DNA of 44,994 nt from Candidatus Melainabacteria bacterium (lineage in GTDB: Bacteria; Cyanobacteriota; Vampirovibrionia; Obscuribacterales; Obscuribacteraceae), in assembly GCA_023250095.1 (NCBI GenBank), contig JAHFBI010000004.1, positions 1 through 44,994 of the forward strand. The letters run 5' to 3'. Shown here in pieces: positions 33,529 to 41,486 of the stretch (position 1 is the first letter of the stretch; every line of letters starts with the position of its first letter). The notes beneath the pieces are model-generated. The model saw nothing but the letters and a program-made list of their open reading frames with translations, was not told the origin of the DNA and ran no database searches. A program made the position numbers and the translations under genes.

Positions 33529-34728
33529 ATGGATTTCGAATTCACCTCGGAGCAAATGGCAATTCGCAAGCACATGCGTGAATTTGCCGAACGCAACATC
33601 GCCCCGGTTGCCGCGAAAAACGATCGCGATTGCAAATTCGACTGGGATGTGGCGAAGAAGATCTTTGCCGAAGGTTTTCTCGGTTGCCCGATCCCGGAAA
33701 AATACGGCGGTCTGGGGATGGACTATGTTGCTTACGGATTGATGACTGAGGAGATTAACCGGGTCTGTTCCTCGACGCGGACTCTCTTTTCCGTGCAAAC
33801 GTCTCTTGTGGCGCTGACCATTTTGCGCTGGGGAACAGAAGAGCAGAAGCAGTATTACCTGCCGAAACTCTGCAATGGAGAATTTATCGGTTGCTTTGGA
33901 CTGACCGAACCCGAGGCCGGCTCTGACGCTGCCAACCAGCAAACGCGCGCGGTCAAGGATGGCAATGATTATCTTCTCTCCGGCTCGAAGATCTGGATCT
34001 CCTGCGGCGACATCGCAACTCATGCTTTGATTTTCGCCACTGTCGATTCCAAGCTCGGGCATAAGGGAATTACTTGCTTTGTCGTCGACACTAAATCCAA
34101 AGGCTTTACAGCTCAAGAGATCAAAGGCAAGCTCGGACTGCGCGCATCCGATACTGCGTCGCTCTTCCTCGATGAAGTGCGCGTTCCGGCAAGCAATATG
34201 CTCGGCAAAGTCGGCGAGGGCTTCAAAGTTGCCATGTCGGCTCTGGACAACGGGCGCTTCTCGGTGGCTGCCGGGGCTGTCGGGCTGGTGCAAGGCTGTA
34301 TCGATGCCTGCACGCAGTATGCCATGCAACGCAAGACTTTCGGTGTGCCCATTGGCGAGCACCAGCAAGTGCAGGCCATGATTGCCGACATGGTCGCCGA
34401 CTGCGAAGCCGGGCGCCTTCTTTACTTGCGCGCCGCTCACCTGAAGAACAAGGGAGTGCGCAACACGCTCGAGACTTCGATAGCCAAGCTCTTCTGCGGC
34501 GAAGCTGCCAACCGAGCCGGTCACAATGCCGTGCAAATTTTTGGTGGCTACGGCTTCTCAGATGAATACCCGGTCGAGCGCTATTTCCGCGATGCTAAAG
34601 TGCTGAACATATACGAAGGCACCAGAGAAGTTCAGCGCATTATCATTGCTCAAGATGCGCTCGGAATTCGTTACGCCAACGGAGCGCCTACTGGACGCCC
34701 GACAGCCTTGGCTGGAGTCGCCGGCTAG
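33529..34728 (+). CDS. Acyl-CoA dehydrogenase
   Basis: A 399-residue FAD enzyme that introduces the alpha-beta double bond into acyl-CoA. The family signatures GCFGLTEPEAGSD (121-133) and GSKIWISCGDIATHA are present, followed by QIFGGYGFSDEYPVERYFRDAK and the catalytic E363 in NIYEGTREVQ. The substrate chain is not readable; short-chain, branched or amino-acid-derived acyl-CoAs are likely. I start at the ATG at 33529 with GGAGA at 33516-33520; a TTG at 33514 lies on the ribosome site. It is 94 bp after the aldehyde dehydrogenase, beyond a strong hairpin. Its electrons would normally pass to ETF, which is not in the window. Confidence 0.93.
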   Translation: MDFEFTSEQMAIRKHMREFAERNIAPVAAKNDRDCKFDWDVAKKIFAEGFLGCPIPEKYGGLGMDYVAYGLMTEEINRVCSSTRTLFSVQTSLVALTILRWGTEEQKQYYLPKLCNGEFIGCFGLTEPEAGSDAANQQTRAVKDGNDYLLSGSKIWISCGDIATHALIFATVDSKLGHKGITCFVVDTKSKGFTAQEIKGKLGLRASDTASLFLDEVRVPASNMLGKVGEGFKVAMSALDNGRFSVAAGAVGLVQGCIDACTQYAMQRKTFGVPIGEHQQVQAMIADMVADCEAGRLLYLRAAHLKNKGVRNTLETSIAKLFCGEAANRAGHNAVQIFGGYGFSDEYPVERYFRDAKVLNIYEGTREVQRIIIAQDALGIRYANGAPTGRPTALAGVAG

Positions 34729-34742
34729 AATAAGTAGGTTCT

Positions 34743-36083
34743 GTGAGACAACAAATTCTGCCGGAAAGGACAGTCCGGTATCTCAGGGCGGCTGCTTCGG
34801 CAGGGCTGGCTTGCTGGCTACTTGCCGGATGCAGCCTGCTGGCCCCTTTTGAAGTGGAGCGCCACGAAAAGGCGCTTTGCGACTTACGCAATCAAGGTTT
34901 TCTATCCTTCAAGCAGGCAAAGTTGGCTGACGCCGAGCGGCTGTATCGTCAGGCCGGCTTGGAGGCGCAAACTCTGGGAGATGTCCGGACGAAAGCTACT
35001 GTCGCCAAGGAGCTGGGGGATATCTATTCAGCCGAAGGGAAATTGAAGGAAGCTGAAACTTGCTACAGAGACTTTTTGGCACTGGTGCCCCATCCTGGAA
35101 ATGACGATGCTACAGATTATGCCGGGACTCTTTCAGCGCTGGCAGCAGTCCTGGAGAAACAAGGGCGACTTGCCCAATCGGAGGCGTTCTATAAGGCTGC
35201 TTTTCAATACGCCGACAATCTTGAATCCGGCGGATATCGCATCAGGCATGACCTGCGAAGGCAGTATGCGCGGTTTCTCAAGAAAGTCGGCAAGATTTCC
35301 GAGGCTAAAAAACTTGAGTCTTTGGAGGGGCAGATGCTGTTGGAGCACGCCTATGAATTCGATCCCGACGCGGACGAGGCAACAGCTACCCGCAAGAACG
35401 CTACTTGGAACGGGCTTTGCGATCAGGCTCTCAAGGAGCAGTACAGAGGTAATACAGCCGGAGCGGAACGTCTTCTCAAGCAGGCCCTGGCAGTTGTCGA
35501 AAGTTCCGGCAAGCGTGACCGGAGGGTTCCTAGAACCTATGAGCATCTCGGGAATCTTTATTTGAGCTCCAATCAATTGCCTGCTGCCCAGGCAAGCTAC
35601 AAGAAAGAAATTGCCTTGCTGGAGGCGGTGTTGAGATCCGACGACATCATGCTAGCTACCCCCCTTGAGTCTCTCGGGCTCACGTACTTGAGGCAGAAGA
35701 AATATTCAGCTGCGGAAGCCGCCTTAAAACGGGCTCTGGCTATTCAGAGAACTACTTGTGGCGATGAGGACAAACACACAGTCTTGTTCGGACTGGCTCT
35801 TGCCGATTACTTTGCCAATCAGAAGAGATTTTCCGATGCAGCGCCGCTATACAAGAAAGTTCTCGAGAGCTCGCTGCGCCTTCCCCAGCTGGCAACTCCG
35901 TCTCTGGCGATGTCGCTGGAGCGCCTTGGCGATGCCCTGTGCAAGAGCGGGCAATATGCTCAAGCCAGGCTCTTCTATAAGCGCAGTTTGACCATTCGCC
36001 AGGGGCTTGCCGCAGGCGATGCCGTTCTTGCGGGGCTGGTGGCGAAAATCCACTGTGCTGAAAGCAAGATTCAGTGCCCGTGA
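34743..36083 (+). CDS. TPR-repeat lipoprotein
   Basis: A 446-residue protein with an N-terminal signal sequence and lipobox L-A-G-C30 (CWLLAGCSLL), so it is probably lipid-anchored. It carries many tetratricopeptide-like helical repeats: for example RLYRQAGLEAQTLGDVRTKA, KELGDIYSAEGKLKEAETCY, YEHLGNLYLSSNQLPAAQ and RLGDALCKSGQYAQARLFY. The wide spacing and long units resemble the TPR_12/kinesin-light-chain type. It starts at GTG 34743, 14 bp after the acyl-CoA dehydrogenase stop, with only a weak ribosome site, so it may depend on the upstream message. Function unknown; TPR lipoproteins commonly act in envelope complexes. Confidence 0.85.
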   Translation: MRQQILPERTVRYLRAAASAGLACWLLAGCSLLAPFEVERHEKALCDLRNQGFLSFKQAKLADAERLYRQAGLEAQTLGDVRTKATVAKELGDIYSAEGKLKEAETCYRDFLALVPHPGNDDATDYAGTLSALAAVLEKQGRLAQSEAFYKAAFQYADNLESGGYRIRHDLRRQYARFLKKVGKISEAKKLESLEGQMLLEHAYEFDPDADEATATRKNATWNGLCDQALKEQYRGNTAGAERLLKQALAVVESSGKRDRRVPRTYEHLGNLYLSSNQLPAAQASYKKEIALLEAVLRSDDIMLATPLESLGLTYLRQKKYSAAEAALKRALAIQRTTCGDEDKHTVLFGLALADYFANQKRFSDAAPLYKKVLESSLRLPQLATPSLAMSLERLGDALCKSGQYAQARLFYKRSLTIRQGLAAGDAVLAGLVAKIHCAESKIQCP

Positions 36084-36101
36084 GGAGAACCGTGAACTTA
36101 T

Positions 36102-36143
36102 TTAACGACGTTAATTTATAGCACTTGGAACCTGGATTCCAAG
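36102..36143 (+). promoter_or_regulatory. Two inverted repeats upstream of dodecin
   Basis: TTAACG-A-CGTTAA (36102-36114) is a perfect 13-bp palindrome with a central A. CTTGGAA (36124-36130) pairs with TTCCAAG (36137-36143) over a 6-base loop. Both lie within 110 bp of the dodecin ATG and could be an operator and a leader hairpin. The role is not shown by sequence alone. Confidence 0.4.
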
Positions 36144-36207
36144 CGTATTAGATGAGTGGAGGTTCAATTTCATTTCCCTTGTCATCATTGAGTGCAGAGG
36201 AGCAATT

Positions 36208-36414
36208 ATGGGCGGCGTTTACAAATACACAGAAATTGTCGGTACCTCCACCAAGAGCTTTGCTGATGCTGTTCAGGAAGGCGTGAAAAGAGCGGCCAAG
36301 ACCTTGAGAAATCTTGGATGGTTCGAAGTTGTCGAGCAACGCGGACAGATCAAAGAAGGACAGGTTGCCGAATTCCAGGTAACCATCAAAGTCGGCTTCA
36401 AACTCGACGACTAG
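36208..36414 (+). CDS. Dodecin, small flavin-binding protein
   Basis: A 68-residue dodecin. The fold's beta-alpha-beta-beta pattern is visible: VYKYTEIVGTSTKSFADAV, the helix VQEGVKRAAKTLRNL, W38 of the GWFEVVEQRG turn, then VAEFQVTIKVGFKLDD. Trp at this site stacks on the isoalloxazine ring in known dodecins, which store FMN or FAD as twelve-subunit shells. GAGGAG lies 6 bases upstream of the ATG. It is a single gene that faces the convergent upp gene across the tandem repeats. Its function in flavin storage is family knowledge. Confidence 0.95.
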   Translation: MGGVYKYTEIVGTSTKSFADAVQEGVKRAAKTLRNLGWFEVVEQRGQIKEGQVAEFQVTIKVGFKLDD

Positions 36415-36460
36415 GTTCTCGCTTCGATGATTCAAAGGCGGTGCTTGCACCGTCGCAAAA

Positions 36461-36491
36461 GGGAGCGGCAGGTGTGAAACCTGCCGCTCCC
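36461..36491 (-). terminator. Terminator of the dxr-upp direction (long hairpin with T-run on the minus strand)
   Basis: GGGAGCGGCAGGT (36461-36473) pairs with ACCTGCCGCTCCC (36479-36491), 13 bp perfect, loop GTGAA. Four A residues at 36457-36460 become a TTTT run on the minus strand, so it fits a terminator for transcripts coming from upp. Dodecin transcripts would meet the same hairpin without a T-run. Confidence 0.75.
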
Positions 36492-36494
36492 TGG

Positions 36495-36700
36495 CCGTCA
36501 GGGGCCAGCGAGCAAAAGCGGCGATGAGCCGGTTGCAGTAAGCGGGTTATGAGCGGAGGCAACGACGGAGGAAGTTGCCGGAGCGGCTAAATTAAGTCCG
36601 TCAGGGGCCAGCGAGCAAAAGCGGCGATGAGCCGGTTGCAGTAAGCGGGTTATGAGCGGAGGCAACGACGGAGGAAGTTGCCGGAGCGGCTAAATTAAGT
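36495..36700 (+). repeat. Tandem dispersed repeat, two identical 103-bp units, locus 3
   Basis: Two copies, 36495-36597 and 36598-36700, are identical by eye. The 87-bp core (36504-36590 and 36607-36693) aligns with the copies at loci 1 and 2. The last hairpin is GGCAAC (36558-36563), loop GACGGAGGAA, GTTGCC (36574-36579), repeated 103 bp later. The second unit's end contains the stop codon (and last sense codon) of upp, read on the minus strand. Confidence 0.95.
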
Positions 36701-37339
36701 CCCGAAGATGCGGTCGCCCGCGTCGCCAAGGCCAGGAACGATGTAACCATTCTCGTTGAGGTGGTCGTCGATGGCTGCCGTCGTTATCTTGAGGTCGGGG
36801 AATTTTTCCAGCACCGCTTTGATGCCCTCCGGAGCCGCCAGGAAAGAGACCAGATGAATCGTCTTTACTTCCAGCCTGGCGAACATGGCGATGGCTGCCG
36901 CTGCCGAGCCGCCTGTGGCCAGCATCGGATCGAGGACATAGACGTGGCTTTCGGACGGGAGCTTGTCTGGCAACTTTGTGTAATAAGTAATGGCTTGCAG
37001 CGTCTCTTCATCTCGTTTCAAGCCAATGTGATAAACGCGAGCCGTGGACGGCATTATGTCCTGGGCGGCTTCCGCCAGGATAAGACCGGCCCGCAAGATG
37101 GGCGCTATCACCACGTAGTCGCTGAGAACGACTCCCTTTGCCGGTCCCAGTGGAGTCTCAACCCCTGACTCGCGCATGTTCAGGTCGCGCATGGCTTCGT
37201 AAGCCAGAAAGTGACTCAACTGGGCTGCGCGGCGCCTGAATTCGCTGGTTGGAGTCTGATAGTCCCTGAGCCTGGTCAAAATCTGCTGGCTGAGCGGGTG
37301 GTCGACTACGTGAACATTGGTCATGGTGGAAGATTTCAT
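36695..37339 (-). CDS. upp: Uracil phosphoribosyltransferase
   Basis: This 214-residue enzyme makes UMP from uracil and PRPP in pyrimidine salvage. The PRPP-binding motif is VYVLDPMLATGGSAAAA. Other family marks are TPLGPAKG, ILRAGLILAEA, HIGLKRDEETL, SFLAAPEGIKA and the C-terminal IVPGLGDAGDRIFGT. I start at the ATG at 37339-37337, which overlaps the dxr stop codon (ATGA) and implies coupled translation; the next Met, 5 codons on, is an alternative. The final Thr codon and stop lie within a tandem repeat unit that continues downstream. Confidence 0.95.
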   Translation of the reverse strand: MKSSTMTNVHVVDHPLSQQILTRLRDYQTPTSEFRRRAAQLSHFLAYEAMRDLNMRESGVETPLGPAKGVVLSDYVVIAPILRAGLILAEAAQDIMPSTARVYHIGLKRDEETLQAITYYTKLPDKLPSESHVYVLDPMLATGGSAAAAIAMFARLEVKTIHLVSFLAAPEGIKAVLEKFPDLKITTAAIDDHLNENGYIVPGLGDAGDRIFGT

Positions 37340-38535
37340 TTGGCGAGTGCTCCGAGAAGTTCGTTGGCCGCTTGCCTGGCCCAACGATCAGCCTCAAGTA
37401 TATCGTCAAGTGATGGCTTGGAAACAGTCTGATGAAGGTCGAGTACTCTTTGAATGTAATCAGCTATCTCGGCAAACCTTATCTGGCGGCGCAAGACGGC
37501 GTTCACTGCTACTTCATTGGCGGCGTTAAGCACGCAGGGCACAGTATCGTCTGATTCTGCGGCGGACTGTGCAAGGGGAAGGCAAGGAAAACGTTCCGGG
37601 TCCGGCTCTTCGAATGTCAACGCCCCGACCTTGACCAGGTCGAGCAGGGGCACTTCCCTGGAGGCATGACGCTCGGGCCAGTGAAGGGCGTAATGAATGG
37701 GCAGGTGCATGTCCGGCACTCCCATCTGTCCCACCACGGAGCCGTCGGCGAATTCCACAGCTGAGTGCAGGATCGACTGCGGGTGAATGATGACGCGAAT
37801 GTTCTTTGCCGACACACCGAACAGCCAGCGAGCTTCGATGACTTCCAGTCCTTTGTTCATGAGCGTTGCCGAATCGATAGTTATCTTGGGACCCATCGAC
37901 CAGTTTGGATGCTTCAAAGCATCATCAACAGTGGCAGCGGCTATCTGCTCCTTTGACCAGGTTCGAAAAGGCCCGCCTGAGCCCGTCAGTAAAATCTCTT
38001 TGATGTCGGTGTTGCGCCAGCCGCAAAGAGACTGATGTATAGCCGAGTGTTCGCTGTCCACAGGTATTATCGTCGCCCCATACTGCCTGGCCATGGGCAT
38101 GATTGCGCAGCCGGCAGCAACGAGCGTCTCCTTATTGGCCAGGGCGATGGTCTTTCCTGCCCGGATAGCGGCAGCTGTTGGGCGCACGCCCAGGAAGCCC
38201 ACGACGCCCGAGACTATTGTGTCTGCCCCCGGATGGGAGGCGACAGCTTCCAGCCCCGGCCCTTCAAAGACTATCTCAGGCAAAGATCGAGACTTTCCCG
38301 GGCGTGCAGCCGGGCTGATTTCGGCTAAGAGATCCCTCAGTTGTTTTGCTGCATCTTCGTCAGGAACCGACACTAACTCCGGGTTGAAGCGGATTACCTG
38401 CTGGCACAACAATGCCATATTGTTCTTGCCGGCAGCCAGGGCAATTACCTGGAAATCTTCCCTGTGCGCAAGGACGATATCCAGAGTCTGGCGTCCAATC
38501 GAGCCAGTCGAACCGAGTACGGCAATTGATTTCAA
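37336..38535 (-). CDS. dxr: 1-deoxy-D-xylulose 5-phosphate reductoisomerase
   Basis: A 399-residue enzyme converting DXP to MEP in the non-mevalonate isoprenoid pathway, NADPH-dependent. The NADPH loop GSTGSIG is at 8-14; ALANKETLVAAG, the metal-binding VDSEHSAIHQSL, TGSGGPFR and the catalytic-loop MNKGLEVIEARWLF are all present. The start is best placed at TTG 38535-38533: AGGA lies upstream with suitable spacing and the family N-terminus KSIAVLGSTG begins there; the longer open frame would add an unusual lead overlapping upstream sequence. It is coupled to upp downstream and lies 55 bp after a hypothetical gene. Confidence 0.95.
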   Translation of the reverse strand: MKSIAVLGSTGSIGRQTLDIVLAHREDFQVIALAAGKNNMALLCQQVIRFNPELVSVPDEDAAKQLRDLLAEISPAARPGKSRSLPEIVFEGPGLEAVASHPGADTIVSGVVGFLGVRPTAAAIRAGKTIALANKETLVAAGCAIMPMARQYGATIIPVDSEHSAIHQSLCGWRNTDIKEILLTGSGGPFRTWSKEQIAAATVDDALKHPNWSMGPKITIDSATLMNKGLEVIEARWLFGVSAKNIRVIIHPQSILHSAVEFADGSVVGQMGVPDMHLPIHYALHWPERHASREVPLLDLVKVGALTFEEPDPERFPCLPLAQSAAESDDTVPCVLNAANEVAVNAVLRRQIRFAEIADYIQRVLDLHQTVSKPSLDDILEADRWARQAANELLGALAK

Positions 38536-38590
38536 GGGGGGTTCCTGAGGTTGAATGTAGCAGTTCGGCGGACACTGGCATGATTTTACT

Positions 38591-39805
38591 CTACCTGCCC
38601 GGAAGCGCCGGCGGAAGTTCAATTTTAAGCATGCCGCTCTTGATCCAGGCTTTCATCATCGTCAGCCCGACCTCGCGTTGATAAGCTTGATAAAGCGCTC
38701 CCCCCCAGTACATATCCGGATTGTAATAATATGGATTGAGGGCGAAGGGGCTGAGCATGGGCATCATCTCAGTGTTCGGCCCGTAAAGATTGCCCTGCTG
38801 CCTGGCGACACCTTCGGCTTTCTTGAGCTCTGAGAGCGCCTGGTCTACTTTTGCCAGGGTATATGGATTGTCAAAATTGACCGGCTGGTTGGGATTGTTT
38901 GAAATTCCTTCGATAACCGGCTTGAATGCGCTGGCCAGTATCGTGTCAGCCAGATAAATGCGGAAATAAGGATTGTTGGGCGAGGCGTCGGCTGCCTGGC
39001 GCAAGGTCCTTTCTTGCAGGTCGAGGGCTTGTTGGGAGACGGCAGCCATGCGTCTGGCATATTCATAAGGGTGCGCCTTGGCGTCGAGGCTGGCAAAGCC
39101 ATTCTTTATGCCGTCTTGCTCGGACATATAAGCCTGGCTGGCCTGTATGCGCAGCTCGTCCATGTTCTGCCTTACGCCGTTGACTTCGATATTTTTGACA
39201 CCAGCAGGGATATAGTGATGAGCCCTGTTGTCGCTGCCGCTCTTGAACCAGAAGAAATAACCCTTGTTGTCGACCCAGGGAGACACAGCTTCACCTTGTG
39301 GAAGCCCGGTAATTTTCAAAGTCTCATAGTTGCCTGCCGATAGTTTGCGGTCAAAGTTCGGATCGCCATAAGCCAGCTGTAAAACTCCGTTGACGGGCTG
39401 GTCGGAGGGGCGGGCTGGAACTTGGTCGGAAGGGCGTCCGCCGCGAGGGTCTACAGGAGCCCAGTTAGATTCGACGCCGCGCCAGCCGATATACTGGGAG
39501 CCCAGTTGACCTGCCGGGGCAATCGTATAGCTGCCGGGTGTCTCAGCCGTACCCGGACGCAAAGAATTCTGGCTGAAACCAGCCCGTGAGAGGACCGAGG
39601 ACAAAAGCGAGCCTGTGCCGGCAACTACTTGAATTGGGGCTGTGGTGTCGCCCCTTTCCGGCTCCTTGATGATTGTTTTGACAGGGGCTGGACGCTCTGT
39701 TTGCGACCCTGTGCGGACAAGCGTGGCCGATTCGGACAGAAGCCCGCTGGCGCTTGTTGGAGCGTCTTCGTAGATGTTGTCTTTCAGGTTAATATCGCCG
39801 CCCAT
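38591..39805 (-). CDS. Hypothetical protein, 404 residues, upstream of dxr
   Basis: I do not recognise this protein. It has no signal peptide or membrane span. Residues 1-130 are Ser/Thr/Pro/Gly-rich and probably disordered, with two near-repeated RPSDQ segments. A middle part (about 145-225) contains aromatic strands (SPWVDNKGYFFWFKSG, HHYIPAGVKNIEVNG). Residues about 230-340 look helical, with TPR-like spacing (YARRMAAVSQQALDLQERTLRQAADASPNNPYFRIYLAD). The C-terminus is rich in Tyr, Pro and Asn (NPYYYNPDMYWGGALYQAY). The ATG start is at 39805. Gene order suggests an operon with dxr and upp, with no clear functional link. Confidence 0.75.
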   Translation of the reverse strand: MGGDINLKDNIYEDAPTSASGLLSESATLVRTGSQTERPAPVKTIIKEPERGDTTAPIQVVAGTGSLLSSVLSRAGFSQNSLRPGTAETPGSYTIAPAGQLGSQYIGWRGVESNWAPVDPRGGRPSDQVPARPSDQPVNGVLQLAYGDPNFDRKLSAGNYETLKITGLPQGEAVSPWVDNKGYFFWFKSGSDNRAHHYIPAGVKNIEVNGVRQNMDELRIQASQAYMSEQDGIKNGFASLDAKAHPYEYARRMAAVSQQALDLQERTLRQAADASPNNPYFRIYLADTILASAFKPVIEGISNNPNQPVNFDNPYTLAKVDQALSELKKAEGVARQQGNLYGPNTEMMPMLSPFALNPYYYNPDMYWGGALYQAYQREVGLTMMKAWIKSGMLKIELPPALPGR

Positions 39806-40082
39806 CTAACCGTGTCCTGCTGCTGTCAATACAAGTCTAATATCAATAAGATCAAAGGCAGTGTCAATGTGAGATCTACGTATTGAGCCGGGACTGGGAC
39901 GGCGTGTGGCATACTGGGGCTTATTGTTATGTTAAGGGCTGAACTAAGTAAGGGCTTTTGTCTGTCGTGCCCAAGGACGCTTCAGTTGTTTGTGCTTATC
40001 CGGGCAGGACAACTGGACTCTGGCGTGGTAAAAGACTGAAACAAACAGGTTTGCGTCAATTGCCTCTAATGAAAGGGAAAGC
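39806..40082 (+). other. Intergenic region between divergent genes
   Basis: 277 bp that must hold divergent promoters for the 404-aa gene and the lipoprotein gene. I see no well-spaced -35/-10 pair and no gene. Confidence 0.4.
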
Positions 40083-40769
40083 ATGAGATCTGGTAATTTC
40101 TTGTCCGCCTTAATGTGTATCCTCTCGGTGGCAGCGATTGCTGGCGGATGTGCTCAAAATGAGTCTGATCAGAAGGCTCAGACTGTGGCAAGCGGTGAAA
40201 AGTCCGGTGATAATGCCGGGTCTGCCGAGGCAGGAAAACCTTTGCCTGTCTGGGCGCCAGAGGCAGCGCAGCTGAAAACCCTCACCGTGGCAGTTGAGCC
40301 GTCCGGCGCTCAGCCGAAATTTCAAGCGAAAGTGCCTTCTGACTGGCAGTCCAACCAGCATTTTGGCAAAGGCGGACAGGTATTCATGTGGCGAGGCAAG
40401 GCTCGGGCGGACGATACTTGCTCCGTCTTTATGATTTCTACCGCCACGCAGACGCCTTATCAAAAACAGCCCCTGAGCGCCGAAGAAGGCATGAAAGTGC
40501 TTCTCGATTCCATTCGCTTCGGGCGCCAGGCTGGCTGGAGCCAGACACCAGTGGAAAAGGGTTCAGTCGAGGGGCGCCCTTTTTTGCGGGCTTATTGGAG
40601 CGGCGTTGAGCCCAACAAAAAGAAAATGATGCATGGTTTTTGCTACACGACAGTGGAGGGCAAAGATCTGGTCATGATTTCCGGTCAGGATTATGAGCCG
40701 TTTTGTAAAGAGACGGTGGCTCAGTCTGAGGCTGCTGCCCTCACTTACCGGATTGTTCCCAGGGGATGA
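40083..40769 (+). CDS. Putative lipoprotein
   Basis: A 228-residue protein with an N-terminal signal sequence (MRSGNFLSALMCILSVAAIA) ending in G-G-C23, a relaxed lipobox, and followed by a Glu/Ser/Ala/Gly-rich linker. A mature domain of about 170 residues contains VPSDWQSNQHFGKGGQVFMW and SVFMISTATQTPY, looking beta-rich, and ends ALTYRIVPRG. I cannot assign a family. AAAGGGAAAGC precedes the ATG. It lies just upstream of the minor pilin cluster but is separated from it by about 120 bp, so the link is uncertain. Confidence 0.75.
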   Translation: MRSGNFLSALMCILSVAAIAGGCAQNESDQKAQTVASGEKSGDNAGSAEAGKPLPVWAPEAAQLKTLTVAVEPSGAQPKFQAKVPSDWQSNQHFGKGGQVFMWRGKARADDTCSVFMISTATQTPYQKQPLSAEEGMKVLLDSIRFGRQAGWSQTPVEKGSVEGRPFLRAYWSGVEPNKKKMMHGFCYTTVEGKDLVMISGQDYEPFCKETVAQSEAAALTYRIVPRG

Positions 40770-40890
40770 AAAAGTGTTAAGAATGTTGTCAAGAATTAGC
40801 CCTGCGGGTTAGCCTGCCGATATTTTGCACTTGAGCTGTGGAATAAGAGCCTCAGGTCGCATGTTCCTGCGTTGCAGTGGAGCTATTGCC

Positions 40891-41475
40891 GTGCATACCA
40901 GTCTTGTTCATGTTCGCTCAATCTCTTGTCGCAGGCACCGCCAGGTTAGATCGCAGGAAGGGAGCTTTCTTGTTGAGGCTCTCATTTCAGTTCTTATAGC
41001 CAGCATCCTGGCTACATCTCTTGTACAGATGTATGCACAGACGAAGAGGACGGCTACTGGCTCTCAGACGCAAATTACTGCCATCGCCCTGGCCCAGAGC
41101 TGTGTCGACGCTCTCAGAGCCAAACCTTACAACACCGTTGCTGCAGCTGCCGACGGCACCTTCCATTATCCGCGCGTGACAAGCAACACGGCAGGCACGC
41201 CCGATCCTCTTTACCTTTATCCGCTGATGGGAGACGCCGTAGCGCTTCAATACCAGGATCCGATGAATCCGACTCAGACCATGGCTGGCGCGCCGAATCA
41301 ATTCCGGGCACAGACCGATGATGGAGTCGACAATGCCGTCAAAGTGCGTATCTCCCAGAACCCGGCACTTACCGGCAGCACCATGGTGCAGGTCTGGGTG
41401 CGCTGGGCTGATGGTAATGGCTGGCATACTTATTACACGTCTTCAATTCTTTCTTCACTTGGTCTCAATGGTTGA
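40891..41475 (+). CDS. Type IV pilin-like protein (PilV/GspI-like minor prepilin)
   Basis: A 194-residue protein. A prepilin leader of about 24 residues, rich in Arg/His, ends at G24; the mature N-terminus S-F-L-V-E is followed by the hydrophobic helix ALISVLIASILATSLVQMY. Glu at position +5 is present as in typical pilins. Downstream is a soluble domain with YNTVAAAADGTFHY and VWVRWADGNGWHTYYTSS. I choose the GTG start at 40891 because GGAG lies at 40879-40882; earlier in-frame starts at 40861 (ATG) or 40825 (TTG) would give a longer leader. The next prepilin gene begins 11 bp later. Processing by PilD-like peptidase is implied. Confidence 0.82.
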   Translation: MHTSLVHVRSISCRRHRQVRSQEGSFLVEALISVLIASILATSLVQMYAQTKRTATGSQTQITAIALAQSCVDALRAKPYNTVAAAADGTFHYPRVTSNTAGTPDPLYLYPLMGDAVALQYQDPMNPTQTMAGAPNQFRAQTDDGVDNAVKVRISQNPALTGSTMVQVWVRWADGNGWHTYYTSSILSSLGLNG

Positions 41476-41486
41476 GGAGCTCTTGC

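Noticed and set aside
33412-34536. 374-residue minus-strand frame over the acyl-CoA dehydrogenase
   Set aside because: Antisense to a clear acyl-CoA dehydrogenase with catalytic Glu.
36495-36700. CRISPR array
   Set aside because: The two 103-bp units are directly adjacent without variable spacers, and the unit is far longer than CRISPR repeats.
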